Shown piece by piece: positions 33,837-43,259 of a stretch of DNA of 64,000 nt (the stretch's first letter is position 1; every line of letters starts with the position of its first letter). The notes under the pieces are model-generated. The model had not been told where the DNA came from and did not search any database. It saw only the letters and a program-made list of their open reading frames with translations. Source of the DNA: an uncultured Roseiflexaceae bacterium (GTDB lineage: Bacteria > Chloroflexota > Chloroflexia > Chloroflexales > Roseiflexaceae); the NCBI GenBank assembly GCA_937974195.1, contig CALJIC010000253.1, positions 1 through 64,000 on the forward strand. Direction: 5' to 3'. The position numbers were made by a program, and so were the translations under genes.

Positions 33837-34799
33837 TCAGGAGTGCCCCGGCTGCGCGCCCGCAGGTGCGCTGGGCGCCGCCTGCTCGGCGCGCGCGGCC
33901 GAGGCGATCCCGGCCAGGAGCAGGACGAACCCCGCGAGCTGCAGCGGCTGGAACCCTTCGCCGAAGATCAGCAGCGCCAGCAGCGCCGACCCGATCGGCT
34001 CCCCGAGCAGCGCGACGGTCACGAACGTGGCCGAGAGGTAGCGCAGCGACCAGTTGAAGGCGGTGTGGCCGAGCAGCTGCGGGCCGATCGCCAGGCCGGC
34101 CAGCAGCGCGAAGCCGGACAGCGCCACCCCGCCGAGCGAGACGCTCCGCCACAGCGCGCCGAGGTCGCCCGGGCCTACGGCGAGCGCGAGCAGCACCAGC
34201 GCGACGGCCGCGCTGCTGTAGGCCAGCCAGATGTAGGCCAGGATCGAGAGGCGCCGCCGCAGCCCGCGCCCGATCAGGAAGTACCCCGAGCCGGCCGCCG
34301 CCCCCAGCAGCGCCAGGCCGTTCCCCAGCAGCGCGTTCGAGCCGCCCCCGCCGCTGCTGTCGCTGAGCCCGATCAGCACGCTCCCGCCGATCGTCAGCGC
34401 CACGCCGAGCAGCGTCGCCGCCGAGAGGCGCTCGCGGAACAGCAGCGCCGACGCGAGGGCGACCCACAGCGGGTTCGTCGACACCAGCGCGACCGACGAC
34501 GCGACCGAGGTGAACTCGAGCGACGAGATCCAGGCCGCGAAGTGGACCGCCAGGAAGAGGCCCGAGGCCACGCTGAGCAGGATGTCGCGCCGGCGGAGCG
34601 CGCCGAGCTCCCCGCGCGCCTGCGCGAGCGCGAGCGGGAGCAGGATGAGCGCGGCGATCGCCAGGCGGCCGGCGGCGATCGTCGTCGAGGGCAGGCCCAG
34701 GCTCTGCGCGAGCCGGATCATGATCGACGCCGCGGCGGCCACGGCGATGCCGCCGGCGAGGACGAGGTGCGGGAGCAGACTGCGGCGCGGGCTGGTCAT
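33837..34799 (-). CDS. EamA/DMT-family transporter
   Basis: A 320-aa protein with ten predicted membrane helices arranged as two EamA repeats: the first begins LVLAGGIAVAAAASIMIRLAQSLGLPS, the second near ALLGNGLALLGAAAGSGYFLIGRGLRRR. The family exports metabolites such as amino acids or purines; the substrate is not predictable. It is convergent with the cyclodeaminase-like gene 13 nt away and is monocistronic. Confidence 0.9.
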   Translation of the reverse strand: MTSPRRSLLPHLVLAGGIAVAAAASIMIRLAQSLGLPSTTIAAGRLAIAALILLPLALAQARGELGALRRRDILLSVASGLFLAVHFAAWISSLEFTSVASSVALVSTNPLWVALASALLFRERLSAATLLGVALTIGGSVLIGLSDSSGGGGSNALLGNGLALLGAAAGSGYFLIGRGLRRRLSILAYIWLAYSSAAVALVLLALAVGPGDLGALWRSVSLGGVALSGFALLAGLAIGPQLLGHTAFNWSLRYLSATFVTVALLGEPIGSALLALLIFGEGFQPLQLAGFVLLLAGIASAARAEQAAPSAPAGAQPGHS

Positions 34800-34810
34800 A
34801 CGTTCTCCTC

Positions 34811-34905
34811 AGTTCTTTCGTCGTTCTGCGGCGACTACGCCGCTGCGGCGATGGAAAAAAGCATCCGTGGCGGGCGAGCGGCCCTTCACACCTTCCGGCG
34901 AAGCG
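34811..34905. repeat. diverged copy of the multi-hairpin element
   Basis: Words TCTGCGGCGAC, GCTGCGGCG, GAAAAAAG and a GTGGCGGGCGAGCGGCCCTT stretch line up in the same order with the element at 51478-51570 (TCTGCGGCGAC, GCCGCAGAGCGG, GAAAGAAG, GTGGAGGGCCGCAAGCCCT). It lies in the gap between the EamA gene and the GT4 gene, a 269-nt gap with no gene in it. Confidence 0.5.
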
Positions 34906-35001
34906 CGGCTGGCGCGCCAGCGGCCTTCCAGACTCCCGGCGGGAGCGGATCGTGACGGGGCGATGATACCGCACGCGGTTGCCGCCGCGTGCCGCCGATG
35001 C

Positions 35002-35007
35002 TATAAT
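35002..35007 (+). promoter_or_regulatory. -10 box TATAAT for the GT4 gene
   Basis: TATAAT ends 7 nt before an in-frame ATG (35015). Either the mRNA is leaderless and starts there, or translation begins at ATG 35069 behind GAGG. Confidence 0.6.
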
Positions 35008-35068
35008 CGGGCGAATGCGGCATTGCGAACGCATGTGCCCCTCAGATCCAGGCTGCTCCGAGGTTTCA

Positions 35069-36295
35069 ATGCGGGTTCTAATGCTCTCCTGGGAGTACCC
35101 GCCCCACGTGGTGGGCGGTCTGGGCCGGCACGTGACAAACCTTGCTCCGGCGCTGGTCGCCGAGGGGATCGAGGTCCACGTGCTCACACCGCTGCTGCGC
35201 CACGGCGAGCCGCACGAGGTCACCCCTGCCGGGGTACACGTCCACCGCGTGCCCGCGCCCCACATGGAGGACTACAGCTTCCTCAGCTTCGCGCGCGAGA
35301 CGAACGCGGCGCTCGAGCGTGTGGCGCGCGAGCTCCAGCACCAGGTGGGCGAGTTCACCCTGATCCACGCGCACGACTGGCTGGTCGCGGATGCGGCCAT
35401 CGCGCTCAAGCACGCCTGGCGCCGCCCGCTGATCTCGACGATCCACGCGCTGGAGCGCGGCCGCCAGCAGGGCTACCTCGGCGGCGAGCACTCGGAGCAG
35501 ATCAACAACATCGAGTGGCAGCTGACGTACGAGGCGTGGCGGGTCATCGCCTGCTCGCGCTTCATGGCCGCGCAGCTCCACGAGTACTTCGCGACGCCGA
35601 CGGACAAGCTGGACATCGTCCCGAACGGCGTCCACGTTCGCCCCAGCCCGTTCCTGGACGACGCCGAGCGGCTGGCCTTCCGGCGCAGCCTCGCCGCGGA
35701 CGACGAGCAGCTGGTGTTCTACGTCGGGCGGATGGTCTTCGAGAAGGGCGTGCACGTCCTGATCGACGCCTGGCCGCGGGTGCTCGAGCGCATGCCGCGC
35801 GCCCGCCTGGTGATCGCCGGCACCGGCGGCTACCTCGAGGCGCTCAAGCAGCAGGTGTGGGACCGCGGCGTCGGTGACCAGGTGACGTTCACCGGCTTCA
35901 TCAGCGACGAGGACCGCGACCGGCTCTACCACGCCGCCGACCTCGCGGTGTTCCCGTCGCTCTACGAGCCGTTCGGGATCGTCGCGCTCGAGGCGATGGC
36001 GGCCTGCTGCCCGGTGGTGGTGAGCGAGACCGGCGGGCTGATGGAGGTGGTCGCCAACCACGAGACCGGCCTCACGGTGAAGCCGAACGACCCGGAGTCG
36101 CTCGCCTGGGGCATCCTGCACACGCTCGAGCACCCGGACTGGGCGCGGGCCCGCGCGGAGAACGCGCTGCGCGAGGTGCGCGAGAGCTACAGCTGGGAGC
36201 GGGTCGCTGTGCTGACGGCGGATGTCTACCGGCGCACGTACGCGGCCTGGCGCGAGGACCCTTGGGGCGCCGCGCTCGCGCCGCGCCCGGACTGA
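35069..36295 (+). CDS. GT4-family glycosyltransferase, glycogen-synthase-like
   Basis: A 408-aa GT-B glycosyltransferase. N-domain: MRVLMLSWEYPPHVVGGLG, where GGLG binds donor phosphate; IHAHDWLVADAA follows. C-domain: FYVGRMVFEKGVHVLIDAW, and the donor motif FPSLYEPFGIVALEAMA with the conserved Glu pair. It resembles GT4 alpha-glucosyl or mannosyl transferases acting in the cytoplasm. ATG 35069 has GAGG upstream and matches the family N-terminus; ATG 35015 is a leaderless alternative. miaA follows 54 nt later on the same strand. Confidence 0.9.
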   Translation: MRVLMLSWEYPPHVVGGLGRHVTNLAPALVAEGIEVHVLTPLLRHGEPHEVTPAGVHVHRVPAPHMEDYSFLSFARETNAALERVARELQHQVGEFTLIHAHDWLVADAAIALKHAWRRPLISTIHALERGRQQGYLGGEHSEQINNIEWQLTYEAWRVIACSRFMAAQLHEYFATPTDKLDIVPNGVHVRPSPFLDDAERLAFRRSLAADDEQLVFYVGRMVFEKGVHVLIDAWPRVLERMPRARLVIAGTGGYLEALKQQVWDRGVGDQVTFTGFISDEDRDRLYHAADLAVFPSLYEPFGIVALEAMAACCPVVVSETGGLMEVVANHETGLTVKPNDPESLAWGILHTLEHPDWARARAENALREVRESYSWERVAVLTADVYRRTYAAWREDPWGAALAPRPD

Positions 36296-36349
36296 TCCGC
36301 TCCTCATCCGCATCCAGCGGAGGGCAAGCCCCGATACGGATTCGGAGCG

Positions 36350-37273
36350 ATGGCGTCTGCAGCCGACCCACAAGTGATCGCGGTCGTCGGCCCGACGGCT
36401 GTCGGCAAGACGGCGCTGGCGGTTGAGCTCGCCGGGCGGCTCGGCGGCGAGATCGTCTCGGCCGACTCGCGCCAGGTGTACCGCGGCATGGACATCGGCA
36501 CGGCCAAGCCCACCCCCGCCGAGCGCGCGGCCGCCCGCCACCACCTGATCGACGTCGTCGACCCCGACGAGGAGTTCTCGCTCGCCACCTACCAGGATCT
36601 TGCCAGCCAGGCGATCGCCGACATCGCCGCCCGCGGCCGCCTGCCGCTGGTGGTGGGCGGCACGGGCCAGTACCTGGCCGCGCTGCTCCAGGGGTGGCAG
36701 CTCCCGCGCGTGCCGCCGGACCCCGAGCTGCGGGCGGCGCTGGAGCGCGAGAGCGCTGAGCACGGCCCGGAGGCGCTGCACGCGCGCCTGGCGCAGGTCG
36801 ACCCGGTGGCCGCGGCGGCGATCCAGCCCACCAACGTGCGGCGCGTGATCCGCGCGCTCGAGGTCTACGAGCTGACCGGCCGCCCGATCTCAGCCCAGCG
36901 CGGCGTACAGCCGCCGCCCTACCGGGTGCGAACAATCTGGCTGGTGCTGCCGGCGCCGGCGCTGTACGCCCGGATCGACGCGCGCGTGGACGCGATGGTG
37001 GCGGCCGGCCTCGTCGATGAGGTCCGCGGGCTCGTCGCGCGCGGCTACGGCTGGGACCTGCCGGCCATGTCGAGCCTCGGCTACCGCGAGTTCCGGCCGT
37101 ACCTGGAGGGCGAGACGACGCTCGAGGAGGCGGTGCAGCGCCTCAAGTACAACACCCACGCCTTCGCGCGCCGCCAGAAGGCCTGGTTCGCCCGCCTGCC
37201 GAACGTCGTGCAGCTCCCGGCCGACGCGCCCGACCTGCTCGACCGGGCGCTGGCGGTCATCTCGGAGCCGTGA
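36350..37273 (+). CDS. miaA: tRNA dimethylallyltransferase
   Basis: A 307-aa MiaA, which adds a dimethylallyl group to A37 of tRNAs reading UNN codons. The P-loop is GPTAVGKT (residues 14-21), followed by SADSRQVYRGMDIGTAKPT, the signature of the family, and HHLIDVVDPDEEFS. The C-terminal YNTHAFARRQKAWFAR motif is also typical. Length is normal. It lies behind the GT4 gene and is convergent with an MFS gene. Confidence 0.95.
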   Translation: MASAADPQVIAVVGPTAVGKTALAVELAGRLGGEIVSADSRQVYRGMDIGTAKPTPAERAAARHHLIDVVDPDEEFSLATYQDLASQAIADIAARGRLPLVVGGTGQYLAALLQGWQLPRVPPDPELRAALERESAEHGPEALHARLAQVDPVAAAAIQPTNVRRVIRALEVYELTGRPISAQRGVQPPPYRVRTIWLVLPAPALYARIDARVDAMVAAGLVDEVRGLVARGYGWDLPAMSSLGYREFRPYLEGETTLEEAVQRLKYNTHAFARRQKAWFARLPNVVQLPADAPDLLDRALAVISEP

Positions 37274-37301
37274 CGCGACGCGCCCGCCGGCGCGCAGGCG
37301 A

Positions 37302-38528
37302 TCAGCCGGCCGGTTCCTCCGGGTCCGGCTGGGTGGCGATGGCGATCGCCGAGAGCAGGTAGGCCACGGCGCTCGCGATCAGCGCGGGGGTGAAGCCGTA
37401 GCTGGTCTGCAGCCAGCCGCTGATCGCAGCCGCGGCCGCCCACCCGAGCGACCAGAGCAGGCTCATGAGGCTCACGGCGGTGCCGCGCTGGCGCGCCGAG
37501 GTGGTCTGCATCACCAGCGCGTCGTTCAGCGGGTAGCTGGCCGCAACGAACAGGCCGCGCAGGAAGAACCCGGCTGCCGCCGTGGCCAGATGCGGCACGG
37601 CGAGCAGGAGCATCGCCGGGGCCGACGCGAGCCGCAGGACCCAGGCGGCGCGCTTCAGCCCCAGCCGCGCGGTCGCCGGGCCGCCCAGCAGCGCCCCGAT
37701 ACCCATCCCCACCGCCGCCCACGCCAGCATCGCGCCGACGCCGGCGTCGCTCATGCCGAACTCCTGGCGGAAGAACAGGTTCTGGAAGGGGAGAAAGACC
37801 CCGCCGCCGACCCCCAGCAGGAGCGAGGGCAGCGCGAGGCGCACGAGCCCCAGCCGCGAGATGCGCGCCGGCTCCGGCGCGGGTGCGGCCGACGGGTCCG
37901 GCTGCGCGCTCGTCTCGGCGAGGCGGATCACCGGCAGCATCGAGAGCAGCCCGAGCGCGACCACGCTCGCCAGCGCCAGCCGGTACGCGCCGGTCGCCTG
38001 GGGCGCCGTCTGCAGGAGGTTGGCGGCGAGGCCCGGCAGCACGCCTCCGAGCGCGCTGCCCACCAGCCCGATCAGCAGCGCCGCCGCGGCGTTCAGCCCG
38101 AAGACCGAGGCGCGCTCTTTGGCGGCGGTGACGCCGGTGAGCAGCGGGACGACGGCGGTGACAGTGAGGATGCTCGCCGCGCCGGCCAGGAAGTAGGTGG
38201 CGGCCAGCGCCCACAGCGACGTCGACATAATGACGAGCGCCCAGCTCACGCCGTACAGCGCCGCCCCGAGGATGAGCGACCGCCGCGCCCCGGCCCGGTC
38301 GATCAGCGCGCCGATCGGCAGCCCGAGCGCCACCCCCGCGGTGCGGTAGACTGTGGCGAGCATCCCGGCCGCCGCCACGTCGTACCCCAGGCTCACCAGG
38401 TAGAAGTTGAACAGCAGGTCGGCGATGCTGGCCGCCAGCCCGTAGATCAGGCTGTGGGCCAGGATGCGCCGGACAGGGGCGGAGATGCGCGCCGCGGCCT
38501 CCCGCGCGCGCGAGCTGAGCGATAGCAC
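37302..38528 (-). CDS. major facilitator superfamily transporter
   Basis: A 408-aa MFS transporter with about 12 helices. The helix 2-3 loop motif IGALIDRAGARRSLI is the MFS A-motif variant. The middle loop (LAETSAQPDPSAAPAPEPARISRL) is Pro/Ala-rich. Start GTG 38528 is preceded by AAGGAG 6 nt away. Substrate unknown; such single-gene MFS proteins are often drug or sugar exporters. It is divergent from the GH125 gene; a minus-strand TATGCT near 38572 is a possible -10. Confidence 0.88.
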   Translation of the reverse strand: MLSLSSRAREAAARISAPVRRILAHSLIYGLAASIADLLFNFYLVSLGYDVAAAGMLATVYRTAGVALGLPIGALIDRAGARRSLILGAALYGVSWALVIMSTSLWALAATYFLAGAASILTVTAVVPLLTGVTAAKERASVFGLNAAAALLIGLVGSALGGVLPGLAANLLQTAPQATGAYRLALASVVALGLLSMLPVIRLAETSAQPDPSAAPAPEPARISRLGLVRLALPSLLLGVGGGVFLPFQNLFFRQEFGMSDAGVGAMLAWAAVGMGIGALLGGPATARLGLKRAAWVLRLASAPAMLLLAVPHLATAAAGFFLRGLFVAASYPLNDALVMQTTSARQRGTAVSLMSLLWSLGWAAAAAISGWLQTSYGFTPALIASAVAYLLSAIAIATQPDPEEPAG

Positions 38529-38600
38529 CGTCGTCTCCTTATGCCGATGCTGCGGGCGGTGATGTCCCCCCAGCATACCACAGCGCGCTGCAGAACACGC

Positions 38601-38606
38601 TACAAT
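38601..38606 (+). promoter_or_regulatory. -10 box TACAAT for the GH125 gene
   Basis: TACAAT 64 nt before the ATG at 38670, in the divergent gap with the MFS gene. Confidence 0.45.
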
Positions 38607-38669
38607 GGGCGGCCGGCGGCTCGCCTGCCGGCCTGAGCATCGGCTTCTCAACTACTGCGGAGGATATGA

Positions 38670-39992
38670 ATGGCCATCCTGACCGACGGCGTCGAGCGCT
38701 TCATCCGGGATGTCGAGCGGCGCCTCGCCGCGACGCCGCGCCGTGCCGCGCTTTTTCGGAACTGCTTCGCGAACACGCTGACGACGACGATCAAGCGCAT
38801 GCCGGACGGCACGACGTTTGTGATCACCGGCGACATCCCGGCCATGTGGCTGCGCGACTCCGCCGCCCAGGTGCGCCCGTACCTGATGCTGGCCGCGCAG
38901 GACGCCGAGGTGGCCGACATGATCGCCGGGGTCGTGCGGCGCCAGATGATGTACATAACGATCGACCCGTACGCCAACGCCTTCAACGCTGAGCCGAACG
39001 GCCAGCGCTGGGACGCCGCCGACGAGACGGATATGAACGACTGGCTCTGGGAGCGCAAGTACGAGGTCGACTCGCTGTGCTATCCGATCCAGCTCGCCTA
39101 CCTGCTCTGGAAGGCGACCGGCCGCACGGACCACTTCGACGCGCAGTTCCGCGTGGCCGTGGCGCGCATTCTGGAGGTGTGGCGCCGCGAGCAGCGCCGC
39201 GGCCAGCCAGGCGCCGACGGGGCGGATCGCCCCTACCGGTTCGTGCGGCGCAACTGCCCGCCGAGCGACACGCTCTCGCACGACGGCTACGGGGCGCCGG
39301 TCGGGTACACCGGCATGACCTGGTCCGGCTTCCGCCCCAGCGACGACAGCTGCGTCTACGGCTACCTGGTCCCGGCGAATATGTTCGCGGCGGTCGTGCT
39401 CGGCTACCTGGCCGAGATCGCCGGCGCGGTGCTGGGCGACGACGCGCTGCGGGCGGAGGCTGAGGCGCTCGGGGCCGAGATCCGCGCCGGCGTCGAGCGC
39501 TTCGGCACCTATGAGCACCCCGAGCACGGGCGGATCTACGCCTACGAGACCGACGGCCTGGGCAACTACACGCTGATGGACGACGCCAACGTGCCCAGCC
39601 TGCTCTCGCTGCCGTACCTCGGCTGGTGCGCCGCGGACGACCCGCTGTACCTGGCGACGCGCCGCTTCGTGCTCAGCCCGGCGAACCCGTTCTTCTTCCA
39701 GGGCGCGGCCGCAGCGGGCGTGGGCAGCCCGCACACGCCGCACCGCTACATCTGGCACATCGCGCTGGCGATCCAGGGCCTGACCGCGGCCGACCCGTCG
39801 GAGCGCGAGGGCATGCTGGAGCTGATGGAGCGCACCGACGCGGGGACGGGGATGATGCACGAGGGGTTCGACGCCGACGACCCCGGGCGCTTCACGAGGC
39901 CCTGGTTCTCGTGGGCGAATATGATGTACTGCGAGCTGGTGCTGGCGTCGCTCGGGATGTTCGTGCCCGGGAGCCCGCTGGCGGCGCAGTGA
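38670..39992 (+). CDS. GH125-family exo-alpha-1,6-mannosidase
   Basis: A 440-aa protein of the former DUF1237 family (glycoside hydrolase 125), an inverting exo-alpha-mannosidase with an (alpha/alpha)6 barrel. Conserved blocks are visible: ITGDIPAMWLRDSAAQVRPYL, EPNGQRWDAADETDMNDWLWERKYEVDSLCYPIQLAYLLWK, TYEHPEHGRIYAYETDGLGNYTLMDDANVPSLLSLPYL. There is no signal peptide, so it acts inside the cell on mannosides. Nearby GT4 genes on both sides suggest a mannose-containing glycan, but that is inference. An alternative start at 38696 would truncate the N-terminus. Confidence 0.9.
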   Translation: MAILTDGVERFIRDVERRLAATPRRAALFRNCFANTLTTTIKRMPDGTTFVITGDIPAMWLRDSAAQVRPYLMLAAQDAEVADMIAGVVRRQMMYITIDPYANAFNAEPNGQRWDAADETDMNDWLWERKYEVDSLCYPIQLAYLLWKATGRTDHFDAQFRVAVARILEVWRREQRRGQPGADGADRPYRFVRRNCPPSDTLSHDGYGAPVGYTGMTWSGFRPSDDSCVYGYLVPANMFAAVVLGYLAEIAGAVLGDDALRAEAEALGAEIRAGVERFGTYEHPEHGRIYAYETDGLGNYTLMDDANVPSLLSLPYLGWCAADDPLYLATRRFVLSPANPFFFQGAAAAGVGSPHTPHRYIWHIALAIQGLTAADPSEREGMLELMERTDAGTGMMHEGFDADDPGRFTRPWFSWANMMYCELVLASLGMFVPGSPLAAQ

Positions 39993-40067
39993 GGCGCTCC
40001 GGGGCGCACGTTGTGGGTGGCGGGTGTGGTGTGCGCGGCGCGGGCCGCCGCGTGACCCGCCCGCCCG

Positions 40068-41195
40068 TCACGGGTCCATCAGCACCCGCACCGTCTCGGC
40101 GGCGCACCGGTCCCACGTCAGCTGCGCGGCCCGCCGCGCGCCGCGCCCCCGCAGATCCTCGCGCAGCGCCGGGTCGCTCGCGAGGCGCGCCATCCCCTCC
40201 GCGATCGCCTCGGTGCTCAGCGGGTCCACCAGCAGCGCCGCGCCGCCGGCCACCTCGGGCAGGGACGAGGTGGTGGACGTGAGCACCGGCGTGCCCGCGG
40301 CCATCGCCTCCAGCACCGGCAGCCCGAACCCCTCGTACAGCGAGGGGAAGACGAACGCGAGCGCGCCGGCCATCAGCGCCGGCAGGTCCTCGTCCGGCAC
40401 GTAGCCGGCGAAGCGGACCCGGTCGCCCAGCCCCAGCTCGGCCGCCCGGCGCTCGATCGGCTCGGCGAGCCAGCCCCGCTTGCCGGCGATCACCAGCCGC
40501 AGGCGGCAGTTGGCCGCGCCGTCCCCCTCGCCGATGACCCGCGCGAAGGCCTCGATCAGCCGCACCAGGTTCTTGCGCGGCTGGAGCGTCCCCACGTACA
40601 GGAAGTAGGGCTCGTCCCCGCCGGCGATCGCCCGGGCGCGCGCCCGCTGCTGCTCGTCGGGCTCCCCGCGCCGCCAGAAGCGCTCCGTCAGCCCGTGGTG
40701 GATGACCGTGACCTTCTCCGGCGGCACGCGCGCGAGCCGCACCAGGTCCGAGCGCGTCGCCTCGGAGACGGCGATCACGCGCCGGGCGACCCGCGCGCTC
40801 CAGACCGTCGAGAGGCGCAGGTAGATGCGCCCGAGGCGCGTGTGCGCCTCCGGGAAGCGCAGGTAGCCGAGGTCGTGGATGGTGACCACCGCGCGCGTGC
40901 GCGCGAGCGGCGTGCCGAGCGGCAGCACGTGCGCCGGCACGAAGAGCGTGTCCGGCGGGCGTGCCAGGATCTCGGCCGAGAGGCGGGCGTGCGTCCAGAG
41001 GCGCGGCAGCGGGATCGGGCGCAGCGCGAAGTTCTCGCCGAGCGGCGGCAGGGAGGCCGGCGGGCGGTTGCAGTACAGCGTGTAGCGGGTGCTGCGGTCC
41101 AGGCGGCCGATCGCCGCCAGCAGCTCGTAGGTGTAGTGCTCGGTGCCGGTTCTGGCGGCGGTGGCGATGCGGCTGATGTCGATCCCGATCTGCAT
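40068..41195 (-). CDS. GT4-family glycosyltransferase
   Basis: A 375-aa GT-B glycosyltransferase, probably mannosyl-type by family resemblance. N-domain: MQIGIDISRIATAARTGTEHYTYELLAAI. C-domain: LYVGTLQPRKNLVRLIEAFA and the donor motif FPSLYEGFGLPVLEAMAAGTPVL, followed by SLPEVAGGAALLVDP. No membrane helix. It is divergent from the PP2C gene and points toward the GH125 gene, which ends 75 nt from its stop. Confidence 0.9.
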   Translation of the reverse strand: MQIGIDISRIATAARTGTEHYTYELLAAIGRLDRSTRYTLYCNRPPASLPPLGENFALRPIPLPRLWTHARLSAEILARPPDTLFVPAHVLPLGTPLARTRAVVTIHDLGYLRFPEAHTRLGRIYLRLSTVWSARVARRVIAVSEATRSDLVRLARVPPEKVTVIHHGLTERFWRRGEPDEQQRARARAIAGGDEPYFLYVGTLQPRKNLVRLIEAFARVIGEGDGAANCRLRLVIAGKRGWLAEPIERRAAELGLGDRVRFAGYVPDEDLPALMAGALAFVFPSLYEGFGLPVLEAMAAGTPVLTSTTSSLPEVAGGAALLVDPLSTEAIAEGMARLASDPALREDLRGRGARRAAQLTWDRCAAETVRVLMDP

Positions 41196-41258
41196 GGTAC
41201 GCGGCGTGCTGCAAGGGCGCGGGGCCGTCCCAAGTGTTCTCCCGCGCGGCCCGTATGG

Positions 41259-41264
41259 TATAAT
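41259..41264 (+). promoter_or_regulatory. -10 box TATAAT for the PP2C gene
   Basis: TATAAT about 52 nt before ATG 41316, followed by a GC-rich leader. No clear -35. Confidence 0.55.
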
Positions 41265-41315
41265 AGCGGCGGCTGCTTCGCAATTGAGCGAGCGGCCTCC
41301 TCTCCTGGAGCTATC

Positions 41316-43259
41316 ATGCGTCGTCCATCACTTCGGGGGCAGCTGCCTGCGAGCCCTGCGGTGGTATCCGCCGGCAAAGGGGCGCGCCGTAGCATTGCGA
41401 GCCGCCTCCGCTGGTCATACCTGATCTCCTCCACGCTCCCGCTGCTGATCGTCGGCGCGCTGCTGTTGGTGATCAACCTCAACAGCGAGCGCGCTGCTGT
41501 GTACCGCGACCAGCAGGCGAGCTCGGCGCGTGTGGCGCGCGACATCTCGCGCTACGTGACGGACCTCGAGCGGCAGCTCGAGAACTACGCGCTCCAGGTG
41601 CGCCCCGGCGCCGACCGGGCCCAGCTCGTCGAGACGGCGCAGAACGTGCAGGCGCGCAACTTCCCCAACCTGATCGACCTCTCGGTGATCGACGACGCCG
41701 GCAACGAGCTGCTGCGCGTCTACCGGCTGCAGTCCATGGCCGAGGGCGACCTGCGCGCGCTCGGCGACGACGATGGCGTCCGCCAGGCGCTCGACCAGGG
41801 CGCGACGACCTTCACCCCGATCCGGATGGGGCGCGACAGCCGGCCGACCTTCCTGGTGACGATGCCGGTGCGCAACGACGCCGGCTCGGTCACGGGCGCG
41901 CTGCGGGCCGAGATCAGCGCCGAGCCGATCGCCCGCGAGCTGCGGCTGGCGACGGAGGCCGCGCTGAGCCACGCCTACCTGATCGAGCTGGAGACCGGCA
42001 CCGTCCTGCTCAGGGACGGCCGGCCGCAGTTCACCCCGCCGCGCGAGATGTGGCGCCTGCTGCGCTCGGAGCAGAGCGCTGCGGAGTACCTCGGCGCGCG
42101 CGACGAGGCGGTGATCGGGGCGCTCACCCCGGTGTCGGACGGCGAGGAGGGGCTGTCGACCGGCTGGGCGGTGGTGGTGGAGCGGCCCTCGTCGGACGCC
42201 TTCGCCAACGTGCGGCGCAGCGCCCTGCTGCTCACCTCGCTGGTGGCGCTGGTGGGCGTGCTGGCGCTGTTCTGGGCCTTCCGCCAGGCGCAGCGCTTCC
42301 TGCGGCCGCTGCGGGCCCTGCGCGCCGGCGCGATCGCCCTCGGCGACGGGCACCTGAACCACCGCATCGTCGCCCTCGGCGACGACGAGCTCGGCGAGGT
42401 GGCGACCGCCTTCAACCAGATGGCCGACCACCTCGAGGCGTCGCTGGCCGAGATCGAGCAGCAGAACGAGCAGCTGCGCAAGGGCCTGGCGCTCGCCCGC
42501 GATATCCAGATCGGCCTGCTCCCGGAGCGCCCGCCCTGGAGCGGCGACGCGCTCGCGGTGTACGCGCGCTCCATCCCGGCCTACGACGTCGGCGGGGACT
42601 TCTACACCTACCTGGCGCTCTCCGAGGGGCGGGCGGCGATCGCGATCGGCGACGTCTCGGGCAAGGGCGTCGGCGCGGCGCTGATCATGGCCCTGACCTC
42701 GAGCGCCGTCGAGTCGCAGGGGCGCCAGTTCGAGCACCCGGCGCAGGTGCTCACCGCGCTCAACCAGCTGCTCGCGCCGCGCCTCAAGGCCAACCACATG
42801 AACGCCGCGCTGCTCTTCGCGGTCTTCGACCCGCGCGAGCAGACGGTGCGCATCGCGAACGCGGGGATGATCGCGCCGATCCTGATCTCGCGGTCCGGCA
42901 ACCGCTTCATCGAGGTCGGCGGCCTGCCGCTCGGCTCGTTCGCCGGGGCGCAGTACACTGAGGAGGTGGTCCAGCTGGCGCCGGGCGAGGGGCTGCTGCT
43001 GGTGAGCGACGGCGTGGTCGAGGCCCACAGCCCGGATGGCGAGCTGTTCGGCTTCGAGCGCCTTGAGCAGACGATCGGCGAGGTGGAGACGTTCGGAGAC
43101 GTGCGGGCGCTGGTCGAGCTGGTGCTGGCGCGCGTCCACGAGCATATGGGAACGGCCGAGCAGCACGACGACATCACGATCGTCGCCGTGCGCCCGCCGG
43201 TGAAGACAGGCGATAAGACAGCCAACGAGGAGCAATCCGTCGACTATGCGACTGTTTGA
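41316..43259 (+). CDS. membrane sensor PP2C-type (SpoIIE-like) phosphatase
   Basis: A 647-aa protein. Transmembrane helix 1 (residues ~33-54) and a second helix (LLLTSLVALVGVLALFWAF, about 305-325) bracket a 240-residue extracytoplasmic, cache-like sensor domain. A HAMP domain (LRALRAGAIALGDGHLNHRI) and short coiled coil lead to a SpoIIE phosphatase domain with VGGDFYTY, GDVSGKGVGAAL, VSDGVVEAH and HDDITIVAV. GGDFYT has Thr where many have Asp. It would dephosphorylate a STAS protein; the module at 14397-15789 is a candidate partner. It overlaps cysS by 14 nt. Start has CTGGAG upstream. Confidence 0.93.
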   Translation: MRRPSLRGQLPASPAVVSAGKGARRSIASRLRWSYLISSTLPLLIVGALLLVINLNSERAAVYRDQQASSARVARDISRYVTDLERQLENYALQVRPGADRAQLVETAQNVQARNFPNLIDLSVIDDAGNELLRVYRLQSMAEGDLRALGDDDGVRQALDQGATTFTPIRMGRDSRPTFLVTMPVRNDAGSVTGALRAEISAEPIARELRLATEAALSHAYLIELETGTVLLRDGRPQFTPPREMWRLLRSEQSAAEYLGARDEAVIGALTPVSDGEEGLSTGWAVVVERPSSDAFANVRRSALLLTSLVALVGVLALFWAFRQAQRFLRPLRALRAGAIALGDGHLNHRIVALGDDELGEVATAFNQMADHLEASLAEIEQQNEQLRKGLALARDIQIGLLPERPPWSGDALAVYARSIPAYDVGGDFYTYLALSEGRAAIAIGDVSGKGVGAALIMALTSSAVESQGRQFEHPAQVLTALNQLLAPRLKANHMNAALLFAVFDPREQTVRIANAGMIAPILISRSGNRFIEVGGLPLGSFAGAQYTEEVVQLAPGEGLLLVSDGVVEAHSPDGELFGFERLEQTIGEVETFGDVRALVELVLARVHEHMGTAEQHDDITIVAVRPPVKTGDKTANEEQSVDYATV

